From the NCBI GenBank assembly GCA_017620255.1, contig JAFZQU010000028.1, forward strand, positions 186,001-250,000: a stretch of 64,000 nt of DNA, read 5' to 3'. The stretch comes from Lachnospiraceae bacterium. GTDB taxonomy: Bacteria > Bacillota > Clostridia > Lachnospirales > Lachnospiraceae. Below the pieces are notes generated by a model. The model saw nothing but the letters and a program-made list of their open reading frames with translations, was not told the DNA's origin and made no database searches. The position numbers were made by a program, and so were the translations under genes. Shown piece by piece: positions 44,760 through 51,038 of this stretch; the stretch's first letter is position 1; each line of letters opens with the position of its first letter.

Positions 44760-46133
44760 CTAAACGGTTCCGTGTTTTTTGGCCGGAATTTCCTCTCTTT
44801 TCGTGAAAAGCATCTCAAATGCGCCGATCACATATTTTCTGGTGTCGACCGGAGCAATGATGGTGTCCACATATCCTCTGCGTGCAGCGGAAAGAACCGA
44901 ATTCTGCAGTTCGTCGTATTCGCCTGCTTTCTCATTCAGCACGTCCGTACCGGAACCCGCGTACATCACTTTTGCGGCAAGTTTGCCGTCCATCATACCG
45001 ATCGACGCATCTTCCCATGCGAAGGTCATATCACAGCCAAGGGATTTGGAGTTCATGACATTGACAGCGTTTCCGAAAGCCTTTCCGGTAACCACATTCA
45101 CTTTGGGAACGGTGGCGTTGGCGAAAGCAAAAGCAAGTTTTGCGGCAGCTTTGGCCATCTTCTTTTCCGCTTCAACCGTTGCCTCAAACCCGGTCACGTT
45201 CGTAAGTGTCAGGACGGGGATCTCGAAAGCATCGCAGAAGTTAACGAAATCAGCAGCCTTTACACAGCCGTAAGGGCTCAGTTTCTCTTCGCAGTTTGCA
45301 ACCGCACCGACGGTCACGCCGTTCAGTTTCATCAGGCCGCAGGTGATATCTTTTGCGTATGCGCTCTGTACTTCCACATATGCATTGTCATCCGCGATCT
45401 GCTTCAGGACTTCCACTGCACTGTCATTCTGTGCAATGCCGCGGTTCAGATCGTCCGTGCATTCTGTAAATGTATCGTTTGCCTCATTGTTATCGGGAAG
45501 CATGGAAACAAGTTCTCTGATGCGGTCGAAAAGTTCCGTTCCCTTTCCGACAAAATCTACCGTGCCGCATTCGCCGCTCTGGAATGTAGCGGAAGCTGTG
45601 TCGTTCTTCGCTTCATAATTCTCATCCAGTGCATTCGGAGCGTTCACGAATAACTTTGCATCTTCTTCCATGAACGTGAAATCCGTCAATGTCGGGATCA
45701 GTGCCAGACCGCCACCGCAATTGCCGAATAATGCAGAGATCTGCGGGATCACACCGCTTGCCAGGGACTGTTTCCTGTAGATCTCACCAAATGCATACAG
45801 AGCATCTGTGCCTTCCTGCAAACGCAGTCCCGCGCAGTCGATCAGACCGATCACCGGTGCACCGACCTTGAGCGCAAGATCATAAAGACCGCAGATCTTC
45901 TTCGCATGCATCTCACCGACAGATCCGCCAAGGACCGCCGCATCCTGACTGTATACGTACACAAGCCTGTCATTGATCAGGCCGTATCCGGTCACAACGC
46001 CGTCCGCAGGAGTATCTTTCGGTTCCAGATTAAAATCGGTCGCACGGGCTGTCACCTTGCCGCCGATCTCAACAAAACTGTTTTCATCAAGCAAAGATTG
46101 GATTCTCTCACTTGCTTTAGAATTCGTACTCAT
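44760..46133 (-). CDS. acyl-CoA carboxyltransferase, MmdA/12S type
   Basis: The 457-residue protein is a carboxyltransferase of the methylmalonyl/propionyl-CoA class. The N- and C-halves repeat the crotonase fold; visible are DAAVLGGSVGEMHAKKI near residue 65, FGNCGGGLALIPTLTDF with the oxyanion glycines, and GKAFGNAVNVM. It is a paralogue class of MmdA, smaller than the usual 510 residues. In operon with biotin carrier, OadG, OadB and OadA-type subunits. Ribosome site GGGAGG is 11 bases before the ATG, with a tiny three-codon frame between. Exact acyl-CoA is not clear. Confidence 0.85.
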   Translation of the reverse strand: MSTNSKASERIQSLLDENSFVEIGGKVTARATDFNLEPKDTPADGVVTGYGLINDRLVYVYSQDAAVLGGSVGEMHAKKICGLYDLALKVGAPVIGLIDCAGLRLQEGTDALYAFGEIYRKQSLASGVIPQISALFGNCGGGLALIPTLTDFTFMEEDAKLFVNAPNALDENYEAKNDTASATFQSGECGTVDFVGKGTELFDRIRELVSMLPDNNEANDTFTECTDDLNRGIAQNDSAVEVLKQIADDNAYVEVQSAYAKDITCGLMKLNGVTVGAVANCEEKLSPYGCVKAADFVNFCDAFEIPVLTLTNVTGFEATVEAEKKMAKAAAKLAFAFANATVPKVNVVTGKAFGNAVNVMNSKSLGCDMTFAWEDASIGMMDGKLAAKVMYAGSGTDVLNEKAGEYDELQNSVLSAARRGYVDTIIAPVDTRKYVIGAFEMLFTKREEIPAKKHGTV

Positions 46134-46141
46134 TTTGCCAT
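46130..46141 (-). other. three-codon upstream frame overlapping the mmdA-like start
   Basis: ATG GCA AAA TGA lies between the ribosome site and the mmdA-like ATG. Its TGA overlaps that ATG, and its own spacing from GGGAGG is close (three bases). It could be incidental or act as a minimal coupling frame. Confidence 0.3.
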
Positions 46142-46173
46142 ACGCCTCCCTTTCTTTTTTCGCAATTATTGAG

Positions 46174-46182
46174 ATTATAACA
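46174..46182 (-). promoter_or_regulatory. extended -10 promoter of the decarboxylase operon
   Basis: The minus strand reads TGTTATAAT about 40 bases before the mmdA-like start. A -35 box is not obvious. Confidence 0.6.
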
Positions 46183-46230
46183 CAACCGCTATTTAATTGG
46201 TAGCATTTTTGAAAAAAAACATAAAGAAAA

Positions 46231-46252
46231 CCCGCTCCGTTTTCGGAGCAGG
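46231..46252 (-). terminator. terminator of scpAB
   Basis: GCTCCG-TTTT-CGGAGC with two further outer pairs, followed on the minus strand by TTTTCTTTATG and a run of eight T. It lies 18 bases past the scpB stop. Confidence 0.8.
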
Positions 46253-46269
46253 CTTCGTGATTTTTAGCC

Positions 46270-46935
46270 TTAAATATCCAGGTCCACTTTGACTTCTTTG
46301 GCGGCTTCCTCCTTGAACTCTTCCAGCCGTTCCGGAGAGACGTCCGGCAGCTCGTCTAAGGATTTGACACCGAAAGATCTTAAGAACTGTTCCGTCGTAC
46401 CGAACAGGATCGGTTTACCGGGTGCATCCAGCCTTCCGAGTTCCTGTATCAGGTTCAGTTCCAGCAGCTTATTTACCGCATGATCGCAGGATACGCCCCT
46501 GATCTTCTCGATCTCCAGCCTCGTCACCGGCTGCTTGTATGCGATGATCGAAAGTGTCTCAAGCGTTACATCCGTCAGGGAATAGTTCTTCGGCGCCTTG
46601 GCGACTTTGACGATGTGCTCGAACATTTCGCTCTTGGAACACAGCTGTACGTGGTCTTCCAGGAAAGTCAGCGTGATGCCGCCGTCGCGGTTCTTATCGT
46701 ATTTCTCCTGCATGGACTTTAAGATCTCAAGCGTTTCTTCTGTATCCCGTCCGATCACGGCCGCAAGCTGCCTGATCGATACGGAATCTCCCATGGAAAA
46801 CAGGATGGCTTCGATCGCAGCCTTCGGATGCTCGATGGGTTCCAGGACCTGTTCTGTCTCCTGCACCTGCTCTTCCGGCTGTTCCTCCACGCGGTTTTGT
46901 TCGATCTTATCTGTGATATTGACTACATTGCTCAT
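46270..46935 (-). CDS. scpB: segregation and condensation protein B
   Basis: The 221-residue kleisin-partner protein forms two winged-helix domains and binds ScpA in the SMC-ScpAB condensin. Marks are AAIEAILFSMGDSVSIRQLA near residue 40, DVTLETLSIIAYKQPVTR near 140, and RGVSCDHAVNKLLE. The N terminus has a Gln/Glu-rich run. It starts two bases after scpA stops. Confidence 0.95.
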   Translation of the reverse strand: MSNVVNITDKIEQNRVEEQPEEQVQETEQVLEPIEHPKAAIEAILFSMGDSVSIRQLAAVIGRDTEETLEILKSMQEKYDKNRDGGITLTFLEDHVQLCSKSEMFEHIVKVAKAPKNYSLTDVTLETLSIIAYKQPVTRLEIEKIRGVSCDHAVNKLLELNLIQELGRLDAPGKPILFGTTEQFLRSFGVKSLDELPDVSPERLEEFKEEAAKEVKVDLDI

Positions 46936-46937
46936 GT

Positions 46938-47684
46938 TTATGCTACCTTGGATGTGATCCTGATGTCATCGAAGAGTTCTTCCTGCGCGATCACGATCTT
47001 GCCAACCTTGATCATCTCGAGAATGATCAGAAACGTGACGACCACATCCATCTTGGATTTCTGATTCTGTAAAAGTTCCCTGAAGCTGAAGGATTTATGG
47101 AAACGGATATAGTTCTCAATATATTCCGTCTTCTCTTCCAGGTTGACCTCGTCCTTTTCGATCTTACCGAACTGCGAACGCACGGGATCCACCTTGTCCA
47201 CCTGCCGCTTCATAACGGACTTGAAAATATGGTTCAGTTTCGAAAGATCCAGATCCCCGATCAGTTTCTCATAATCGATGGGCTCTTTATAGTCCGCGAT
47301 CTCTTTCGGAAGCGTTGCACCCTTAAACCAGGTCCTGTTCGCATCGATCTGCATATCCTTGAGTTCGAAAGACATATATTTGTACATCTTGTACTCGATC
47401 AGTTTCTCGACCAGTTCCGCTCTCGGATCTTCTTCCTCGCCTTCCTCGTTCACTTCGGCAGGCAGCAGCATCTTGCTCTTGATGGATAAAAGCGTTGCAG
47501 CCATGACAAGGAATTCACTGGCTACGTTCAGATCCTCTTTCTTCATCATGCGGATGTAATCCAGATACTGGTCCGTGATCAGTGCGATCGGAATATCGTA
47601 GATATCCACTTTATTCTTTTCGATCAGATGTAACAGCAGGTCCAGCGGACCTTCGAATACCTGAAGTTTGACATTCAGACTCAT
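46938..47684 (-). CDS. scpA: segregation and condensation protein A
   Basis: The 248-residue kleisin bridges SMC heads. The N-terminal FEGPLDLLLHLIEKNKVDIYDIPI is diagnostic, and a C-terminal winged helix ends the protein (VVTFLIILEMIKVGKI). A longer in-frame start exists at 47714, but AAAGGGGTAAAG lies just before the ATG at 47684. It begins two bases after the metallophosphoesterase stop. Confidence 0.95.
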   Translation of the reverse strand: MSLNVKLQVFEGPLDLLLHLIEKNKVDIYDIPIALITDQYLDYIRMMKKEDLNVASEFLVMAATLLSIKSKMLLPAEVNEEGEEEDPRAELVEKLIEYKMYKYMSFELKDMQIDANRTWFKGATLPKEIADYKEPIDYEKLIGDLDLSKLNHIFKSVMKRQVDKVDPVRSQFGKIEKDEVNLEEKTEYIENYIRFHKSFSFRELLQNQKSKMDVVVTFLIILEMIKVGKIVIAQEELFDDIRITSKVA

Positions 47685-47686
47685 CT

Positions 47687-48544
47687 TTACCCCTTTTTGT
47701 CGATCGTAATGCAAACGATCTCCGCTTTATTGTTGATCCTGATGGGAATGGTATGTGACCCGATCCCCCTGCTGAGGAGCATGGTCGAACTTCCCTCGTG
47801 GAACAGGCCTGCATCATATTTCGGAAACAGCTTGAATCCGGGAGAGATCACGCCGCCGATCAAAGGCAGATTGACGATCCCGCCATGATGATGTCCTGCA
47901 AGGACCAGATCCGCGCCCCAGACCGCATATTCCGGAAAATACTCGGGATTATGCGCCAACAGGATCGAATAGTGTTCCTTGTCCACCGCTCCCAGATCTT
48001 CTTCCATCTGGCCCTCTGCCATCGGACGCAGTTTAAACCTGCGGTAGTACGGCATTTCCAGATTCAGTCCGTATACCGTGATGCCAAGATCATCCATGAC
48101 CGTATGCGCATTGTCGAGCAGTTTCACGCCCATTGCATTCAGCGCACTCTGCAGTTCCCCAAAGGATCTGGCATAGTTTTCTTCATGATCACGGTAATAG
48201 CGTTCATGATTGCCGAACCCGTAGAAAACGGGATATTTCTTCGCAAGCTTCTCAATGAACCGCAGGGTTTTGCCGTAATCCATGTGAAAATCATACCCGG
48301 AGGTGATCATGTCTCCGGACATGCAGACAAGATCCGGCGAAAACGAATCGATCGCCTGTACCAGCGGCTCATTCTCATCGCCGTAATCTTTATTGTGCAG
48401 GTCAGAGAGCATAACGATCTTAAGGCTCTCCCGGTTTATTCTGTCTGTCTGCAGATTATAATACACACAGCGAAAGCCACTGCTCTCAACGATCACATAG
48501 ATGATAAACAGTAAAACGATCACCGCGATGATCACATACACCAT
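47687..48544 (-). CDS. membrane-anchored metallophosphoesterase
   Basis: The 285-residue protein has an N-terminal membrane helix (residues 1-20) and a calcineurin-like phosphoesterase domain. All metal-site motifs are seen: MLSDLHN, CMSGDMI, FGNHERYY and GHHHGG. Relatives include YkuE-type enzymes with lipid or nucleotide substrates, so the substrate is open. I take ATG 48544, because a consensus promoter ends seven bases upstream and longer frames would cross it. There is no ribosome site, so a leaderless transcript is predicted. It leads scpA-scpB. Confidence 0.87.
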   Translation of the reverse strand: MVYVIIAVIVLLFIIYVIVESSGFRCVYYNLQTDRINRESLKIVMLSDLHNKDYGDENEPLVQAIDSFSPDLVCMSGDMITSGYDFHMDYGKTLRFIEKLAKKYPVFYGFGNHERYYRDHEENYARSFGELQSALNAMGVKLLDNAHTVMDDLGITVYGLNLEMPYYRRFKLRPMAEGQMEEDLGAVDKEHYSILLAHNPEYFPEYAVWGADLVLAGHHHGGIVNLPLIGGVISPGFKLFPKYDAGLFHEGSSTMLLSRGIGSHTIPIRINNKAEIVCITIDKKG

Positions 48545-48551
48545 ACAAGAT

Positions 48552-48580
48552 ATTGTATTATGAGGGGGTATTTTTGTCAA
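48552..48580 (-). promoter_or_regulatory. consensus promoter of metallophosphoesterase-scpAB, predicted leaderless
   Basis: TTGACA (perfect) and TACAAT are separated by 17 bases on the minus strand. The -10 ends seven bases before the ATG, and no Shine-Dalgarno sequence is present. Confidence 0.75.
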
Positions 48581-48600
48581 GAAAAGAACTAAATGTTGTA

Positions 48601-48633
48601 AAAAAGAGAGCCGCATCATGCGGCTCTCTTTTT
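48601..48633 (-). terminator. terminator of the shorter Ala-rich repeat gene
   Basis: A 15-base-pair stem (AAAAAGAGAGCCGCA with TGCGGCTCTCTTTTT) closes on a TCA loop and ends in T on the minus strand, 20 bases past the stop codon. Confidence 0.9.
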
Positions 48634-48652
48634 CACCGGTAAACGGGACCGG

Positions 48653-49168
48653 TTATTTCTTGATCGTAACGGAATCCAGATATGCCTGAGCTGCTGCAAG
48701 ACCTGCGGCTGCCTTTGCATCTCTGTCAGCTGCTGCTGTCTGAAGTGTCTTGAGTGCTGCGTCCAGGTTAGCCTGTGCAGATGCAAGACCTGCGGCTGCC
48801 TTTGCGTCTCTGTCAGCTGCTGCTGCCTTCAGTGCTGCAAGTACTGCTGCTGCCTGCGGATCCTTTGTCAGATCAGCCTGCTCCAGTGTAGCGATCGCTG
48901 CATCCAGGTATGCCTGTGCAGATGCAAGACCTGCGGCTGCCTTTGCGTCTCTGTCAGCTGCTGCTGCTTTCAGTGTAGCCTGTGCTGCATCCAGATTAGC
49001 CTGTGCCTTTGCAAGGCCTTCTGCTGCCTGACGGTCTCTGTCAGCTGCTGCTCTCTGCAGTGTTGCCTGTGCGTCTGCCATAGCGTCAGCCTTAACGGGT
49101 GCTACAAATACAGAACCTGCTAATGCGATGGCTGTGATCCCTGCAAGTAACTTACCTAATTTCTTCAT
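48653..49168 (-). CDS. secreted Ala-rich 29-residue-repeat protein, short form
   Basis: The 171-residue protein has a signal peptide (MKKLGKLLAGITAIALAG, likely cut after VKADA near residue 29), then four 29-residue units starting at residues 39, 68, 115 and 144. Each unit contains AAADRD, then a Gln/Lys-Ala stretch, GLAxAQAxLD and a linking TL. An 18-residue partial unit sits at 97-114 between units two and three. The sequence should form long Ala-rich amphipathic helices. AGGAGG eight bases upstream fixes the ATG. I recognise no family; the adjacent longer gene is a paralogue. It has its own promoter and terminator. Confidence 0.85.
   Translation of the reverse strand: MKKLGKLLAGITAIALAGSVFVAPVKADAMADAQATLQRAAADRDRQAAEGLAKAQANLDAAQATLKAAAADRDAKAAAGLASAQAYLDAAIATLEQADLTKDPQAAAVLAALKAAAADRDAKAAAGLASAQANLDAALKTLQTAAADRDAKAAAGLAAAQAYLDSVTIKK
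48674..49054 (-). repeat. 87-base coding repeats (four units plus an 18-codon partial)
   Basis: The coding sequence repeats with an 87-base period (29 codons). The partial unit between units two and three is 54 bases, which is 11 codons short of a full unit, so the helical register can be kept. Confidence 0.85.
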
Positions 49169-49203
49169 TATACTATCCTCCTGATAAACTTTAAAAATAA
49201 AAT

Positions 49204-49233
49204 CATCCGAATGCAATTATATCATCCGGATGA
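49204..49233. promoter_or_regulatory. direct repeats flanking the -10 box of the short repeat gene
   Basis: TCATCCGAATG (49204-49214) and TCATCCGGATG (49223-49233) are direct repeats 19 bases apart, one on each side of the -10 box. They may be binding sites of a regulator. Confidence 0.45.
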
Positions 49234-49244
49234 AAAAAGGCAAG
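49217..49244 (-). promoter_or_regulatory. promoter of the short repeat gene
   Basis: On the minus strand TTGCCT and TATAAT are separated by 16 bases, about 50 bases before the ATG. Confidence 0.7.
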
Positions 49245-49260
49245 TGTAAAAAACAACAAA

Positions 49261-49290
49261 ACGGAGAAGCGTGATCTTACGCTTCTCCGT
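49261..49290 (-). terminator. terminator of the longer Ala-rich repeat gene
   Basis: ACGGAGAAGCGT and ACGCTTCTCCGT form a 12-base-pair stem with a six-base loop, followed by TTTTGTTGTTTTTT on the minus strand. Confidence 0.9.
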
Positions 49291-49321
49291 CATTTTGTTG
49301 AATGTGTTCGGATGGTTCCGA

Positions 49322-50539
49322 TCAGAATGCTGCAAGAACAGCTTCTGCTTTTGCTACAGCCGCTTCTGCTTCAGCGATCCACGATGTATATGCAGGATTT
49401 ACTTTTGCAAGATCCTTGCATGCTGCAACGTTACCCTTTGCAATGCGGATGTACTCTTTCAGCAGGCTGATCATGCCGGCTCTTGCCTGGGAAAGGTTCC
49501 AAGCCTGTGCTGTGATCAGTGTAGCCTGAGCTGCATCCAGGTTTGCCTGCGCTGCTGCAAGACCGGCTGCTGCTTTTGCATCTCTGTCAGCTGCTGCGGT
49601 CAGAAGTGTTGCATATGCTGCATCCAGATTTGCCTGAGCTGCTGCAAGACCGGCTGCTGCTTTCGCATCTCTGTCGGCTGCTGCTGTCTTCATGGTAGCA
49701 AGTGCTGCATCCAGATTAGCCTGTGCCTTTGCAAGGCCTTCTGCTGCCTGACGGTCTCTGTCAGCTGCTGCAACTTTCATGGTAGCAAGTGCTGCATCCA
49801 GATTTGCCTGTGCTTTTGCAAGGCCTTCTGCTGCCTGACGGTCTCTGTCAGCTGCTGCAACTTTCATGGTAGCAAGTGCTGCGTCCAGGTTAGCCTGAGC
49901 CTTTGCAAGGCCTTCTGCTGCCTGACGGTCTCTGTCAGCTGCTGCTGTAACCATGGTAGCAAGTGCTGCATCCAGGTTTGCCTGCGCTTTTGCAAGACCT
50001 TCTGCTGCCTGACGATCTCTGTCAGCTGCTGCAACGAGCATCGTAGCCTTCGCTGCATCCAGATTAGCCTGTGCCTTTGCAAGGCCTTCTGCTGCCTGAC
50101 GGTCTCTGTCGGCTGCTGCAACAAGCATTGTCTGATAAGCTGCATCCAGGTTAGCCTGAGCCTTTGCAAGACCTGCGGCTGCCTGTGCATCTCTGTCAGC
50201 TGCTGCGGTTACCATGGTTGCATAAGCTGCATCCAGGTTAGCCTGTGCTGCTGCAAGACCTGCTGCTGCCTGACGGTCTCTGTCAGCTGCTGCTGTCTGC
50301 AGAGTTGCAAGTGCTGCGTCCAGATTTGCCTGTGCTGCTGCAAGACCTGCTGCTGCCTGCGCATCTCTGTCTGCTGCTGCGGTTACCATCGTAGCCTGAG
50401 CTGCTTTCAGATAAGCCATTCCGCTTTCATAACCGGCCTGGGCTTCTGCGATCGCATCGGCTTTTGCAGGAACTACGAAAACGAGGCCCGCCAGAGTCAG
50501 AGTAGCAACTCCGGCTAAAACTTTGCCTAACTTCGTCAT
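49322..50539 (-). CDS. secreted Ala-rich 29-residue-repeat protein, long form
   Basis: The 405-residue protein starts with a signal peptide similar to its neighbour (cut probable after PAKADA near residue 29), followed by ten 29-residue units at residues 53-342. A unit reads roughly TAAADRDxQAA, then xGLAxAQANLDAA, then a variable T(M/L)xx. The 63-residue C-terminal part is different and includes YIRIAKGNVAACKDL with the only Cys and a final Ala/Glu/Lys helix. A period of 29 equals eight helical turns of 3.6 residues, as 7+11+11. GGAGGA precedes the ATG, and a strong promoter lies 60 bases upstream. Extracellular structural, adhesive or surface-coating roles are possible; none is shown. Confidence 0.85.
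   Translation of the reverse strand: MTKLGKVLAGVATLTLAGLVFVVPAKADAIAEAQAGYESGMAYLKAAQATMVTAAADRDAQAAAGLAAAQANLDAALATLQTAAADRDRQAAAGLAAAQANLDAAYATMVTAAADRDAQAAAGLAKAQANLDAAYQTMLVAAADRDRQAAEGLAKAQANLDAAKATMLVAAADRDRQAAEGLAKAQANLDAALATMVTAAADRDRQAAEGLAKAQANLDAALATMKVAAADRDRQAAEGLAKAQANLDAALATMKVAAADRDRQAAEGLAKAQANLDAALATMKTAAADRDAKAAAGLAAAQANLDAAYATLLTAAADRDAKAAAGLAAAQANLDAAQATLITAQAWNLSQARAGMISLLKEYIRIAKGNVAACKDLAKVNPAYTSWIAEAEAAVAKAEAVLAAF
49514..50383 (-). repeat. ten tandem 87-base coding repeats
   Basis: Ten in-frame units of exactly 87 bases. Several neighbouring units are nearly identical at DNA level (for instance the stretch around 49750, 49837 and 49924), which suggests recent expansion by recombination or slippage. 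Confidence 0.9.
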
Positions 50540-50600
50540 TTCTATTCTCCTCCTTCAAAAAGAATGAATATGAAAATATTTAATTAAATATTTGCTAATC

Positions 50601-50629
50601 ATTATAAACAAGAATAGGCGTTATGTAAA
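50601..50629 (-). promoter_or_regulatory. strong promoter of the long repeat gene
   Basis: TTTACA and TATAAT are separated by 17 bases on the minus strand, with AT-rich sequence downstream. The predicted leader is about 55 bases. This is close to consensus and suggests high expression. Confidence 0.8.
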
Positions 50630-50682
50630 GGTTTTATGAGATTTTTTTTCATTTTTTGCTATTCTTTTTGCCTGTAAACAAA

Positions 50683-50707
50683 ATCCCGGAGAACATCTCT
50701 CCGGGAT
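50683..50707 (-). terminator. terminator of rpsU
   Basis: ATCCCGGAGA and TCTCCGGGAT form a ten-base-pair stem with a five-base loop, followed by TTTTGTTT on the minus strand, 24 bases past the rpsU stop. Confidence 0.85.
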
Positions 50708-50730
50708 CGTTTGTCTGAAATTATTCAATA

Positions 50731-50907
50731 TTAATTATATTTGCGCTTTCTGGCAGCTTCGGATTTTTTCTTCCGCTTTACGCTCGGCTTCTCGTAATGC
50801 TCTCTCTTGCGGATCTCCTGCTGGATACCGGCCTTCGCGCAATTTCTCTTAAAACGGCGCAGTGCGCTGTCTAAGGATTCGCCTTCTTTAACCGTTACAC
50901 TTGACAT
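50731..50907 (-). CDS. rpsU: 30S ribosomal protein S21
   Basis: A 58-residue, strongly basic protein with the S21 pattern: [11 protein letters not shown] at the start, [17 protein letters not shown] in the middle and a Lys/Arg tail ending KRKYN. S21 binds the 30S platform near the anti-Shine-Dalgarno region. AGGTAAG and GGGAGG lie upstream of the ATG. It has its own promoter, a leader hairpin and a terminator. Confidence 0.95.
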   Translation of the reverse strand: MSSVTVKEGESLDSALRRFKRNCAKAGIQQEIRKREHYEKPSVKRKKKSEAARKRKYN

Positions 50908-50930
50908 CTCTTACCTGACCTCCCCTCGAT

Positions 50931-50953
50931 CCTACAATTCAGCCGGATGTAGG
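50931..50953 (-). promoter_or_regulatory. leader hairpin upstream of rpsU
   Basis: CCTACA and TGTAGG pair over six bases with an 11-base loop in the untranslated leader, 24 bases upstream of the start. It could be an autoregulation site for S21 or incidental. Confidence 0.35.
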
Positions 50954-50980
50954 GTATTTATGTCTTGCGACACAAACAGT

Positions 50981-51008
50981 ATTATAGCATAAAATCAATA
51001 TACGTCAA
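50981..51008 (-). promoter_or_regulatory. promoter of rpsU
   Basis: TTGACG and TATAAT are separated by 16 bases on the minus strand, with a TGC extension. The leader is about 70 bases long. Confidence 0.8.
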
Positions 51009-51038
51009 CAATAAAATCGTTTTGTGACGATCCCGTCT

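Noticed and set aside
44772-45653. 293-codon plus-strand open frame opposite the mmdA-like gene
   Set aside because: No ribosome site and no family likeness; the minus strand carries the carboxyltransferase motifs.
49204-49233. Transposon ends from the TCATCCG repeats
   Set aside because: Same-direction short repeats around a promoter, no transposase or target duplication; a regulatory site is simpler.
49514-50383. Regular repeats that could suggest a CRISPR array
   Set aside because: The 87-base units are contiguous, in frame, and have no spacers; they code for a protein repeat.
49271-50518. A 415-codon open frame on the plus strand with striking Cys-rich repeats
   Set aside because: It is the antisense of the Ala-rich repeat gene; GCA/TGC codons for Ala give Cys on the other strand. 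No ribosome site, and the minus strand has promoter, signal peptide and terminator.
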